Below, one piece after another: positions 35,303-43,910 of a stretch of DNA of 64,000 bases. Numbering within the stretch: the stretch's first letter is position 1; each line of letters opens with the position of its first letter. The DNA lies in NCBI GenBank assembly GCA_052061695.1, contig JBPZEY010000010.1. One strand, 5' to 3'. A program made the position numbers and the translations under genes. The notes beneath the pieces are model-generated. The model had not been told where the DNA came from and did no database searches. It was given only the letters and a program-made list of their open reading frames with translations. The DNA comes from Alkalicoccus luteus. Lineage in GTDB: Bacteria > Bacillota > Bacilli > Bacillales > Salisediminibacteriaceae.

Positions 35303-36184
35303 ATGAAAAAAGCGACCATACTTACCGGTACAGCGCTAGCTTCTGTGATGCTGCTCGCGGCATGCGGCGATAACGATGGCAATACGAACGAAGAAGCAGC
35401 ACAGGAGGGCGGAGGCGGCTCTATTGAACTCGGCTATAACAACTGGACGGAAAACATTGCGATTACGAATATGTGGAAGCTGCTTCTGGAGGAGCAGGGC
35501 TATGACGTAGAAATTACGATGTCAGAGAAATCACCGATCTGGGTCGGTGTCGCAAACGGCGACCTTGATGCTGCGCTGGAAGTATGGCTTCCAACGACCG
35601 ATGAACCGCTTTACGAGGAGCACGGCGATAACCTGGAGCTGAGCGAAACGACGTGGTTTGAAGGCACTGGTCTCGGACTCGCAGTACCGGAATACGTCGA
35701 CATCGACAGCATTGACGAATTAAACGACAACGTCGATATGTTCGACGGGGAAATCGTCGGTATCGATGCCGGAGCAAGCTTGACAAGACTGACAGAAGAT
35801 GTCGTTGAGGACTACGATCTTGACTACGAACTGCTCGTCAGCTCGGAGCCAGCTATGATTTCAGAGCTGGACACGGCCTACAACAACGAAGAGCCCGTTC
35901 TGATTACGATGTGGAACCCGCACTGGGCGTTCTCCGATTATGATATTAAGTATCTGGAGGATCCGCAGGGCGTTTACGGCGATCCGGAAGACATCTACTA
36001 CATGACGCGTGAAGGCTTCCACGAGGAGCACCCGGAAGTGATCGAATGGTGGGACAACTGGGAAATGGACGACGATACGCTTGGTGAGCTGATGTCCTAC
36101 ATCAACGACATGGATGATGAAGTTGAAGGCGCCGAGGCATGGATCGACGATAATCGCGACATGGTGGAGGAATGGATTCAGTAG
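35303..36184 (+). CDS. Glycine betaine/choline ABC transporter substrate-binding lipoprotein
   Basis: The 293-residue protein has a lipoprotein signal peptide with lipobox LLAAC (Cys21), then an OpuAC/ProX-type periplasmic binding fold: LGYNNWTENIAITNMWKLLL, GDLDAALEVWLPTTDEP, GIDAGASLTRL and TMWNPHWAFSDYDIKYL. Tryptophans in such motifs form the cation-pi cage for trimethylammonium compounds. It is very acidic, as in salt-tolerant bacteria. No permease or ATPase gene is adjacent, so it may serve a transporter encoded elsewhere. Confidence 0.92.
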   Translation: MKKATILTGTALASVMLLAACGDNDGNTNEEAAQEGGGGSIELGYNNWTENIAITNMWKLLLEEQGYDVEITMSEKSPIWVGVANGDLDAALEVWLPTTDEPLYEEHGDNLELSETTWFEGTGLGLAVPEYVDIDSIDELNDNVDMFDGEIVGIDAGASLTRLTEDVVEDYDLDYELLVSSEPAMISELDTAYNNEEPVLITMWNPHWAFSDYDIKYLEDPQGVYGDPEDIYYMTREGFHEEHPEVIEWWDNWEMDDDTLGELMSYINDMDDEVEGAEAWIDDNRDMVEEWIQ

Positions 36185-36341
36185 ACGAGAAGCTGAACAG
36201 TCCCCAGGATGAACGAGCGTTTTAGCATCTGGAGCTGGGAGGGGACGACGTCGTAAAAGCTGACCTGCTCATCAATGACGTACGATTCCGTGGTAGCAGT
36301 GCAAAAAGAACAGATGACGCTTACGTCGGTACCGTCAAATG

Positions 36342-36371
36342 AAAAAGTGGCCTCTGCGGCCACTTTTTTCG
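36342..36371. terminator. Bidirectional terminator between the betaine lipoprotein gene and selO
   Basis: Stem aaaaagtggcc / ggccactttttt has T runs in both directions. The 157 bases before it (36185-36341) contain only a doubtful antisense frame. Confidence 0.9.
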
Positions 36372-36382
36372 TATATTAAGGC

Positions 36383-37822
36383 TTACGTCCCGCAAAACGT
36401 GCGGTAGCCGCCTTCATCATCAGGCGGAGCGCAGAAGCGTGCCGGCTTTTCAGCCTGATACGGATCTGATAAAACGGCAAGCAGCTCGTGGAACGGTTCC
36501 ATATCATCTTCCTGCACCGCCGCACGCAGGGCTTCTTCCACGAGATGGTTTCGCGGAATGACGGCGGGGTTATGCTGTTTCATAAGCGTCTGCGCTTGTT
36601 CCAGGGAGGTGTTTTCCTCCGAGAGCCGCGCATGCCAACGCTCCTGCCAGCGGCCGAATGCGTCGCCGGGCAGGCCGCCTTCTGCAAGGGTGCGGAACGT
36701 ATTCGTAAAGTCGGCTTTCTCCTGTTCCATCAGACCAAGCAGCTCATCGGCAAGGGCGGCATCGCCGGCTTTTGCCTCATGAAGGCCGAGCTTGCGGCGC
36801 ATGCCGTCCTGCCAGGCGGCTTCATAATGAGATCGGAACGAATCGATCGCCTGCTGGGCTTTTGCGAGTGCCTCTTCATCATCTTCAGCAAGGAGCGGCA
36901 TCATGGACTCAGCCAGGCGCGCCAGGTTCCAGGCGGCGATATACGGCTGGTTTTGATAGGCGTAGCGGCCGCCGGCGTCAATGGAGCTGAACACCGTTTT
37001 TGGATCATAGGCATTCATGAACGCACAGGGGCCGTAATCAATCGTTTCGCCGCTGATCGTCATGTTGTCGGTGTTCATCACGCCGTGAATGAAGCCGACC
37101 AGCTGCCAGGAAGCGATCAGCTCGGCCTGGCGCTTTACAACGGCGTGCAGCAGCTGTTCATAGCGGTCGTCGCTGCCCGAAGCCTCCGGCAGGTGCCGGC
37201 TCACTGCATACTCAGCGAGAGCTTCCCAGTCCTCGTATGAGCCGCCGCGACGGGCGAATTCAAACGTTCCGACGCGCAGATGGCTGGAAGCGGTCCGGGT
37301 CAGTACAGCGCCGGGGAGGGCCGTCTCCCGATAGACGTCCTCTCCTGTTTTCACGACAGCGAGGCTGCGGTTCGTGCGGATGCCGAGATGATGCATCGCT
37401 TCGCTGATCAAATATTCCCGCAGCATCGGACCAAGCGCAGCCCGACCGTCTCCGCCGCGTGAATATGGCGTCGGTCCAGATCCTTTCAGCTGTATATCAA
37501 TGAGTTTGCCGTCAGCGGTCAGCTGCTCGCCGACCATCAAGGCGCGTCCGTCTCCAAGCATGGTGAAATTGCCAAACTGATGACCGGCATAAGCTTGAGC
37601 GAAGGGGACCGCCCCCTCCGGCATCCGGTTTCCGGCAAGCACATCCGCCTCTTTGCGGAGTGCTTCCGGGTCAAGGCCGAGCTCCCGGGCATGGTCGTCG
37701 TTGAGCAGCAGCAGGCTGGGAGAGGCGACCGGCTTCAGCGTCAGCTGCTGATAGAACAGGTCGCGGAGCTCCAGATAACTGTGCTGGAGCTTCCAGCCGG
37801 TGTGAAGCTTTTGGTCTGCCAT
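36383..37822 (-). CDS. selO: SelO (YdiU) protein adenylyltransferase pseudokinase
   Basis: The 479-residue protein transfers AMP from ATP to Ser/Thr/Tyr of redox proteins. Family marks are AYAGHQFGNFTMLGDGRA, LKGSGPTPYSRGGDGRAALGPMLREYLISEAM, GFIHGVMNTDNM and DYGPCAFMNAYDPKTVFSSID. The C-terminal redox-active cysteine is present (CGT at the end). Length matches the family. Confidence 0.96.
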   Translation of the reverse strand: MADQKLHTGWKLQHSYLELRDLFYQQLTLKPVASPSLLLLNDDHARELGLDPEALRKEADVLAGNRMPEGAVPFAQAYAGHQFGNFTMLGDGRALMVGEQLTADGKLIDIQLKGSGPTPYSRGGDGRAALGPMLREYLISEAMHHLGIRTNRSLAVVKTGEDVYRETALPGAVLTRTASSHLRVGTFEFARRGGSYEDWEALAEYAVSRHLPEASGSDDRYEQLLHAVVKRQAELIASWQLVGFIHGVMNTDNMTISGETIDYGPCAFMNAYDPKTVFSSIDAGGRYAYQNQPYIAAWNLARLAESMMPLLAEDDEEALAKAQQAIDSFRSHYEAAWQDGMRRKLGLHEAKAGDAALADELLGLMEQEKADFTNTFRTLAEGGLPGDAFGRWQERWHARLSEENTSLEQAQTLMKQHNPAVIPRNHLVEEALRAAVQEDDMEPFHELLAVLSDPYQAEKPARFCAPPDDEGGYRTFCGT

Positions 37823-37886
37823 GAAACATCCGTCCTTTCAAACATGTCTTGCTTTTATGATACGCCCGTGCTGGAAGGAAATGCAA

Positions 37887-38042
37887 TTAGGAGGGCCGCC
37901 GCTGGAGTAAAAACAAGACGACGAGCAGAGCAGGGATGAAATAATTCAGCGGGTTCGTTTCCAATCGTAAGCCGAATACATATTGAAAAAGCAGGTAGCT
38001 GCCAAAAATGGCGGTGAGCACTAGAAGGAACGCTCTGGTCAT
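37887..38042 (-). CDS. Small hypothetical membrane protein of 51 residues
   Basis: Read directly from the minus strand: begins MTRAFLLVLTAIFGSYLLFQ and ends FIPALLVVLFLLQRRPS, with two hydrophobic segments joined by a short polar loop. A purine-rich gggaagggaag lies upstream. It is upstream of selO on the same strand. The two clean membrane segments support it; no family is recognised. Confidence 0.5.
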   Translation of the reverse strand: MTRAFLLVLTAIFGSYLLFQYVFGLRLETNPLNYFIPALLVVLFLLQRRPS

Positions 38043-38234
38043 TCGTTTTTCTTCCCTTCCCAATTGTTATATCCTCTCAGGCTGAGCATACCCAATTTAC
38101 CTGGCAATAGGCCTGTTTTTGATGAAAAAGGAGGACTGTGTGATGCTTTTCCATAATTGCTTAGCAGAAGCGGCTTTTTCTCTCGTCATCGAGGGTACAT
38201 AATAGAAAGAGACAGACGATGGAGGAACGTGCCA

Positions 38235-38816
38235 ATGATTGACATGATACTGACAACTTTGCGCGAGCTGGGATGGATGGGCCTTTTTCTCGGCGTGGCG
38301 GTTGAAGCCTTGTCGATTCCCTTTCCAGCAGCAATTATTTTTTTGCTCTATGGTTATTTGATAGACCCGACCGGAATGGATCTCGTCTGGCTGAGCCTGG
38401 CTTCTGCCGCGATTTATACAGCCGTGGCGTTTTTGCCGTACGCCCTTTCCGTCAAATTTAAGTATGTTGTAGAACGGCGCATCCGCACCGGCCGAGCCCA
38501 GCGGATGGTCCGTTTCATGCAGAAATACCGAGGCTGGACGATTGCCGCCGGGCGGGTGCTCGGGATGGGGTATATCGTTTATGTAGCCGCATTTTGCCGC
38601 ATCAGCCCGGCAAGATACGGCATCTTTACGTTTATCGGCGTGCTGCCGGTTGCATTTCTCATGCTGTACTTAGGCGGGCTCGGCAATGTAGAAGCCGTTT
38701 ACGCGGCTTTTCAGCAGGTGCAGTACGTCATCACTGCCGTGATTGTTCTGGCGATTGGCGGCTATGTGTACTATCGGATCCGCCAGCGGAAAAAACATCA
38801 TAAGCGCCAGCTCTAG
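38235..38816 (+). CDS. DedA-family membrane protein
   Basis: A 193-residue protein with about five hydrophobic segments and SNARE-associated/DedA (VTT) features: LGVAVEALSIPFPAAIIFLLYG, LPYALSVKFKYVVERRI and AAGRVLGMGYIVYVAAFCRI (the R in FxGR-like position). DedA proteins act in lipid carrier or phospholipid translocation and membrane homeostasis. The start at 38235 follows gatggaggaacgtgcca. Confidence 0.85.
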   Translation: MIDMILTTLRELGWMGLFLGVAVEALSIPFPAAIIFLLYGYLIDPTGMDLVWLSLASAAIYTAVAFLPYALSVKFKYVVERRIRTGRAQRMVRFMQKYRGWTIAAGRVLGMGYIVYVAAFCRISPARYGIFTFIGVLPVAFLMLYLGGLGNVEAVYAAFQQVQYVITAVIVLAIGGYVYYRIRQRKKHHKRQL

Positions 38817-38872
38817 CAGCTGGCAGAAAGTTTTAGTAGACTGAAGAAAAGAGAAAACAGGAGGATGACAGC

Positions 38873-39118
38873 ATGGCAGACGTAATCGTTTATTCTGCGC
38901 CGGACTGCGTAGAATGTTCTTTTGTAAAACAGATGCTCGATCGAAAAGGCGTTTCCTATGAAGTAAGAGATATTATGGCGGAGAAAGCCTACCGCGAAGA
39001 AGTGCAGGAGCTCGGACTGCTCGGGGTTCCGGTGACCGTTTATGAAGGCGAAGCAGTCAAGGGCATGAATCCGGAGCTGGAGGCGCTCGTCAATCGTGCA
39101 GCAGGCGAACGAACGTGA
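38873..39118 (+). CDS. Glutaredoxin-like (NrdH/YruB-type) protein
   Basis: This 81-residue thioredoxin-fold protein has the redox motif CVEC (Cys12, Cys15) and LGVPVTVYEGEAVKGMNPE, the cis-proline and glycine-containing C-terminal of glutaredoxins. It probably reduces protein disulfides. The stop overlaps the GTG of the following gene. Confidence 0.9.
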   Translation: MADVIVYSAPDCVECSFVKQMLDRKGVSYEVRDIMAEKAYREEVQELGLLGVPVTVYEGEAVKGMNPELEALVNRAAGERT

Positions 39119-39540
39119 CTGTATCTATCGAAGCCGCAGGGGCAAACGGGTTCCTGCGGCTTCACGTCATTAAACGTACTTATCCGACAGCCGCCTTTGC
39201 GGAAGACCGGGACTGGCTGACGGCGGACGTCACGCTCACTGCAGACGGCCGGTCGGCTCGATTGACCGATACCGTGCTGCAAAGCGGCGAGCTCGCCGTA
39301 TGGGCAAGGCAGCTTGAAAGCTCGAACAAGATACTCGTCCTCAGCAGTGCAGAGCCGATCGTCGAGCTCGTTATCGATCGCAAGGCAGGAACCTGCCTCG
39401 TACAGCTCGATCCTGTACCGGGAGAGAAAGAGCCGGTACGCGCCGTGCTGAAAGAGTTGGATCTACAAACGCTGCTGCAGCATATACGTGCGGCCCTGCT
39501 CGTTTATCCGCCGCAGAAGGAGGAAGCAGATGAAGCTTGA
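39115..39540 (+). CDS. Hypothetical protein, resembling WapI-type immunity proteins
   Basis: The 141-residue protein starts at GTG 39115, overlapping the glutaredoxin-like stop (GTGA). The pattern LRLHVIKRTYP, DRDWLTADVTLTADG, LQSGELAVWARQLESS, SSAEPIVELVIDRK is similar to the beta-rich WapI-like family found near toxin loci, but no toxin gene is near. Treat as hypothetical. Confidence 0.65.
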   Translation: MTVSIEAAGANGFLRLHVIKRTYPTAAFAEDRDWLTADVTLTADGRSARLTDTVLQSGELAVWARQLESSNKILVLSSAEPIVELVIDRKAGTCLVQLDPVPGEKEPVRAVLKELDLQTLLQHIRAALLVYPPQKEEADEA

Positions 39541-40285
39541 GTGGGATCATGTTGTCCACTACGTGAATGATCCGGAGCAGGCGGCCGAGCAGTGCCGCAG
39601 CGCCGGTCTTACCGTGAAAGCGGGAGGGTCTCATGAGAAGTGGGGCACCTGGAACCGGCTGCTCTATGCGGACCTCACGTACATGGAGTTTATTGGCATT
39701 GAAAATGAATCCATTGTCAGAGAGCCGGAGGAGCGGAACCTTATTTCGCTCGATTCCTTAAAGCATTTACCGGACGACGAAGTCATGAGCCGGATCGCAC
39801 TGCGGACGAACGATCTCGATCAGGCTCTGGAGCAGCTTCGTGACAACGGCATCGAGGCCTCGATCAAATCCGGGGAGCGCCGTACAGCGGATGGCACGCT
39901 GCTGACGTGGCGCATGCTGCCGATCGAAGGGGAGACGGCAGGCGTTCCGTACCCGTTTTTAATGGAATGGGGCGAGGATGAAGCGTCACGCAGACAAATG
40001 CTCCACCAACTGGGAGCGCTGACGCATGAGAGCGGGCCGCTTGAAGCGGCTGGTGCGGTCTGGGAAACGCCGGACCCGGAAGCAGTCACAGCAGAGTGGA
40101 GCCGTCTGTTTGGCTTTCAGCAGAACGGCACGGATCTCTGGTTGAACGGCTGCCGGTTTTCCTTTCGGAAGGGGAGCCGGGCCGGCCTGAAAGAGGTGCA
40201 ATTGACAGCCTCATCAGGGCTTGCCGGAAGAACGCTTACGATCGGGAAAGGCCGATATGTTTTTCTGACCGAAGGAGCGAAATGA
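39530..40285 (+). CDS. VOC-superfamily (glyoxalase-like) protein
   Basis: The 251-residue protein begins MKLEWDHVVHYVNDPEQAAE, the usual glyoxalase-like-3 opening with a His ligand, followed by WNRLLYADLTYMEFIGIE and a second module around residues 150-240. It overlaps the previous gene by 11 bases with aaggaggaagcag as ribosome binding site. Function unknown. Confidence 0.88.
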   Translation: MKLEWDHVVHYVNDPEQAAEQCRSAGLTVKAGGSHEKWGTWNRLLYADLTYMEFIGIENESIVREPEERNLISLDSLKHLPDDEVMSRIALRTNDLDQALEQLRDNGIEASIKSGERRTADGTLLTWRMLPIEGETAGVPYPFLMEWGEDEASRRQMLHQLGALTHESGPLEAAGAVWETPDPEAVTAEWSRLFGFQQNGTDLWLNGCRFSFRKGSRAGLKEVQLTASSGLAGRTLTIGKGRYVFLTEGAK

Positions 40286-40319
40286 AACATAATCGCTCCT
40301 TCGACCATGCCATGAGAAG

Positions 40320-40346
40320 AACCGCTCCTGACTTCAGGAGCGGTTC
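40320..40346. terminator. Hairpin between convergent genes
   Basis: Eleven-base stem aaccgctcctg / caggagcggtt between the VOC gene and the Lrp-type gene. Confidence 0.8.
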
Positions 40347-40351
40347 ACATT

Positions 40352-40801
40352 TTACAGCTTCATGCCGGTACGGCTTTTAAAGCGGCGCAGCAGAATATGA
40401 CTCTCTACGCGGGTAATGCCTTCAAGTGCATAAAGCTCTTCGTTAATAAAATGCTCCAGCTGAATGAAATCTTCAACAAGCACGTGCATGTGCAGCGTGC
40501 TGGGACCGGTCATCTGGTAGCAGCTGGCGACCTTTGGGTTTTCGGCGAGCGTTTCCGCTACCTGGACAAGTGCAGTCGGCTCGCAGTCGACTTCAAAGAA
40601 AGCGGAGACGCCTTTGCCTACTTTTTCCGAGTTGATAACGACGCTGAATTTTTCAATAATGCCTTCATCCTGCAGCATCTGCATCCTCTCGCGGACGGAA
40701 ACACGCGACATACCGACTTCCTTTGCCAGATCGACGTAGGACATACGGCCGTGTTCGCTGAGAATATTGAGCATTTGAATATCTGTTTTGGTTAGTTTCA
40801 T
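40352..40801 (-). CDS. Lrp/AsnC-family transcriptional regulator
   Basis: The 149-residue regulator has an N-terminal HTH (TKTDIQMLNILSEHGRMSYV, LAKEVGMSRVSVRERM) and a C-terminal RAM domain (HMHVLVEDFIQLEHFINEEL, GITRVESHILL). The start at 40801 is chosen because gaggcgatgtcc spaces properly. These proteins sense amino acids and form octamers. Target unknown. Confidence 0.92.
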   Translation of the reverse strand: MKLTKTDIQMLNILSEHGRMSYVDLAKEVGMSRVSVRERMQMLQDEGIIEKFSVVINSEKVGKGVSAFFEVDCEPTALVQVAETLAENPKVASCYQMTGPSTLHMHVLVEDFIQLEHFINEELYALEGITRVESHILLRRFKSRTGMKL

Positions 40802-40957
40802 GGACATCGCCTCGCTCTTCATCAGAATAGGTATTTCTATCGTACCACTCTCCACGGTTCAGCACACCTATTTTCACGTTAATTGGAAAAATCATGAAAC
40901 CATCCGAAGGCCGGTGCGTATGATAAGTACATGTATACCGAGAGAGGGGGAGAGTTG

Positions 40958-41554
40958 ATGAAGCTGTTTGATAAAATGGATCACGATGACGTCGATAAAG
41001 TGGTAATCGTCACAGCGATCATCACGACGATTTGCGCAGTCATTCTTCCGGTCGTGATTCTGCCGATCGTGCAGGGAACCGTGCTGTTTGACCGGGGCAA
41101 TTGGTTTGTGAATCATACGGGTGCGGCCTACCTTGTCGTGACAGGAGCATTTCTCATTGTCACAGCGGTGTCGCTTTTATATTTTTTTACAAAACGGTAC
41201 TGGATCAACAAGCATCCGATCGTACCGGCGCTGATTGTCTTTTTCCTCATGCTGCTCTCGTTTCCGGCGGGCTGGGTCGGGGCGATGAATTACTACTATT
41301 TTACGGATGAGGGCTTCACTGTCAATGAAATGTTGAGCTTAGACGAAACGTTTTACGCGTGGGAGGACGTCGAGCTGCTTACATTGACGATCACCGATGA
41401 TGAGACAAGTGCGGCGTACGATACGATCGAGCTTACGTTTGAGAACGGTGACCGGTTCGAATTCGATGCGAGCGACCCGAATTTCCTCAACCACCGTCGC
41501 AATATCATGCAGATGGTGGAAGCACACGGCGGAGAAGTGGACCGCGGCAGATAG
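40958..41554 (+). CDS. Hypothetical membrane protein with C-terminal PH-like soluble part
   Basis: A 198-residue protein with three hydrophobic segments (about residues 17-40, 55-76, 85-105) and a soluble C-terminal portion of about 85 residues with beta-strand pattern (LLTLTITDDETSAAYDTIEL). Strong ribosome binding site gagggggagagttg. No family recognised. Confidence 0.7.
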   Translation: MKLFDKMDHDDVDKVVIVTAIITTICAVILPVVILPIVQGTVLFDRGNWFVNHTGAAYLVVTGAFLIVTAVSLLYFFTKRYWINKHPIVPALIVFFLMLLSFPAGWVGAMNYYYFTDEGFTVNEMLSLDETFYAWEDVELLTLTITDDETSAAYDTIELTFENGDRFEFDASDPNFLNHRRNIMQMVEAHGGEVDRGR

Positions 41555-41555
41555 A

Positions 41556-41600
41556 CAAAAAACGCCTGTTCCGAACGTGCGATTCGGAGCAGGCGTTTCG
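41556..41600. terminator. Bidirectional terminator between the membrane protein gene and mgtE
   Basis: Stem aaacgcctgttccgaa / ttcggagcaggcgttt, one mismatch. Confidence 0.9.
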
Positions 41601-42959
41601 TTATGAGAGATTAATTAAAAACGTTGTCGCGATGCCGAAGTAAATCAGCAGCGATAAAATATCGTTGATCGTCGTGATAAGCGGACCGGAAGCGATGGCC
41701 GGGTCGACGTTCAGCTTATACAGAATAAGCGGAATGATCGTTCCGGCAAGCGTGCCGATAATCAGTGTCAGCAGAAGGGACGAGCCGACGACAAGTCCGA
41801 GCTGCAGATCTCCTTGCCAAAAGAAGGCGACGAAGGTGATCAGAATACCGCACGTAATACCAATTAAAATACCGACCCAGAACTCACGCAATATGAGCTG
41901 TGCGGTCTGTTTAAAGGTTAAATCCTCCTGCACAAGCCCGCGGACGACGACAGCGAGCGACTGGGTGCCGGTGTTTCCGGTCATCCCGGCGATCATAGGC
42001 ATGAAAAAGGCAAGCGCCACCACTGCATCGAGTGTTCCTTCAAAGCCGCTGATAATCCCTCCGGAGACGAGGCCGACGAATAACAGGATGATCAGCCACG
42101 GAAGGCGTCTGTAGGCTGCAACGATCGGTTTGGTGGAAAAATCGATGTCCTTACCGGATGCAGAAAGACGTTCAATGTCTTCATTCGCTTCCTGAATCAC
42201 GACGTCGATAATGTCGTCGACGGTGATCACGCCGGCTAGCGTGTTGTCTTCTTTGACGACAGGAAGGGAAACGAAGTCGTAGCGGCTGATCAGCTTCGCG
42301 GCTTCCTCCTGATCCTCGGTGACCTCTACTTTCACCACGCGTCCGTACATGACATCTTCAATTTTGGCGTCAGCCTCCGCAAGCAGCAGGTCGCGATAGG
42401 AAACCACGCCCACGAGCTTGCGCTCCTCGTCGATGACGTACAGGTAGTTTAAGTATTCAGCGAGCTCGGCGAATTCCTTCAGCTTATCAACGGCTTCGCC
42501 GATCGTATAATGCTTTTTGATCCAGACGAAGCGGTTGTTCATGAGCCGTCCAGCCGTTTCCGGCGGATAGTTCATAATATCCTGTACCATCTGTGATTCT
42601 TCCCGCTTCATATCCCCGAGAAGCTCCTTCATCTTTTCTGGCTCAAGATCTGTCAGAAAAGAGGCGAGCTCATCGTTTTCCATGAGGTCGAGCACTTTTG
42701 TGGACCGTTTGGCGCCGAGGCGGTCGAGTACGTCGAGCTGGTCATCCTGATCGAGCTCGCCCATGAGGTCGGTCAATTCCTCAATCGTCATGTAGGCTAA
42801 AAATTTATAGCGGTGCTTCTCGGGAATTTCTTTGTACTGCCACGCCATATCGTATGGCTGCAGTTCTTCCATCAGCTCTTGAAATGCCTTGCGGCGGCCT
42901 TCTTTCAGCGTTTGAATGACGGCAAGCGTCAATTCGTTTTCGGTCATGTTGATCGGCAT
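41601..42959 (-). CDS. mgtE: Magnesium transporter MgtE
   Basis: The 452-residue channel has the N-terminal MgtE domain (LTDLMGELDQDDQLDVLDRL), a CBS pair (about residues 135-260; YVIDEERKLVGVVSYRDLL, VVKEDNTLAGVITVDDIIDV) which senses cytosolic Mg, a plug helix and five membrane segments with MPMIAGMTGNTGTQSLAVVVRG forming the ion path. Start 42959 follows gagggaacgc. No M-box leader was seen upstream. Confidence 0.96.
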   Translation of the reverse strand: MPINMTENELTLAVIQTLKEGRRKAFQELMEELQPYDMAWQYKEIPEKHRYKFLAYMTIEELTDLMGELDQDDQLDVLDRLGAKRSTKVLDLMENDELASFLTDLEPEKMKELLGDMKREESQMVQDIMNYPPETAGRLMNNRFVWIKKHYTIGEAVDKLKEFAELAEYLNYLYVIDEERKLVGVVSYRDLLLAEADAKIEDVMYGRVVKVEVTEDQEEAAKLISRYDFVSLPVVKEDNTLAGVITVDDIIDVVIQEANEDIERLSASGKDIDFSTKPIVAAYRRLPWLIILLFVGLVSGGIISGFEGTLDAVVALAFFMPMIAGMTGNTGTQSLAVVVRGLVQEDLTFKQTAQLILREFWVGILIGITCGILITFVAFFWQGDLQLGLVVGSSLLLTLIIGTLAGTIIPLILYKLNVDPAIASGPLITTINDILSLLIYFGIATTFLINLS

Positions 42960-43030
42960 GGCGTTCCCTCCATTCCTGCTGCTGTTTCTATCATCCCATA
43001 CCACTTGTGAAAAGAGAATAGGGTGGGGGC

Positions 43031-43046
43031 TGTTTCACGTGAAACA
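43031..43046. promoter_or_regulatory. parS site 4 (ParB/Spo0J binding), perfect consensus
   Basis: tgtttcacgtgaaaca matches the 16-base consensus exactly. It is in the spacer between mgtE and the FadR-type regulator gene. Confidence 0.92.
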
Positions 43047-43088
43047 CGTGCAAGCTAACGATCTGCTTTCTGGCTAAGACAGGGGTTG

Positions 43089-43802
43089 TTAAGACTGGCT
43101 GATGCCGTCGATAATCGCCTTCTCCACGTTGGAGAGGTGGGTGAGCATCGCTTGTCTTGCTGCGTCTGCGCTGCCGGATTGAATCGCCTCATAAATCACC
43201 ACATGCTCTTCATACAGCCGTGTGAGCGTCTTTTTTTCAGAGAAGAGCCAGACGCGCCGCGCTTCGTACATCGTACGCCTGAGTGTATCGGCGAGCTGTG
43301 CCATCATGCTGTACAGCGTTTTATTGCCGGCAGCCGCCGCAACGGCTAGATGAAAAGCAACATCGGACGCTTCGCCTACATCTTCCCCGGAAGCTGCGGC
43401 CATATCGTCGAGCGCTTCCTGCATGACGCGCAGGTGTTCGTCGTTTCGCTTCCCGGCAGCAAGCTCCGCGGCCCCGGCTTCCATCAGCTTGCGAACCTCA
43501 AAGAGCTCGAGCATCTCCTGTCTGGAAATCACCCGCTCCGATTTGAGTGGATCTGACATACTGGAAAAGTCATAGTCGTTTACAAACGTTCCCTCTCCCT
43601 GGCGGATCGTAACAGCGCCAACCGCTCGAAGCGCACTGAGTGCCTCCCGGACGGCAGAACGGCTCACTTGAAACTCCTCGGCAAGATGTACGACAGAATG
43701 AAGCTTTTCACCGGGCTTCAGCTCTCCGGAACGCATTTGTTCTTCGATCTGTTCGCGAACGATCTCAGAAATTTTTTTATTTTTAATCTGCTTAAAGCTC
43801 AT
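43089..43802 (-). CDS. lutR: FadR/GntR-family regulator, probable LutR
   Basis: The 237-residue regulator has a GntR winged helix (KISEIVREQIEEQMRSGELKPG, FQVSRSAVREALSALRAVG) and a FadR-type C-terminal (FCD) all-alpha domain with metal-binding His/Asp (AFHLAVAAAAGN, LYEEHVVIYEAI). Such regulators bind l-lactate and repress lactate operons. It lies downstream of the lut operon on the same strand, which supports the assignment. Confidence 0.85.
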   Translation of the reverse strand: MSFKQIKNKKISEIVREQIEEQMRSGELKPGEKLHSVVHLAEEFQVSRSAVREALSALRAVGAVTIRQGEGTFVNDYDFSSMSDPLKSERVISRQEMLELFEVRKLMEAGAAELAAGKRNDEHLRVMQEALDDMAAASGEDVGEASDVAFHLAVAAAAGNKTLYSMMAQLADTLRRTMYEARRVWLFSEKKTLTRLYEEHVVIYEAIQSGSADAARQAMLTHLSNVEKAIIDGISQS

Positions 43803-43877
43803 AGCGGCAATCTCCTTCTTTTAGCTGACGGTCTTTTCAAAACATACCATTCCAACCGGCAGGATTCAATTCCGGCA

Positions 43878-43910
43878 GCAAAAAGACGCCCGAGGTTCAG
43901 GCGTCTTCAA
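43878..43910 (-). terminator. Terminator of the lut operon
   Basis: Stem aagacgcc / ggcgtctt with T run on the minus strand; the lutC stop codon lies in the loop. Confidence 0.85.

Noticed and set aside
36178..36363. 61-codon minus-strand frame between the betaine lipoprotein gene and selO
   Set aside because: Its start lies in a terminator stem, there is no ribosome binding site, and the product resembles nothing known; it could be a remnant but is not supported.
42960..43088. Possible M-box riboswitch before mgtE
   Set aside because: The spacer is too short and lacks the M-box core; it contains parS instead.
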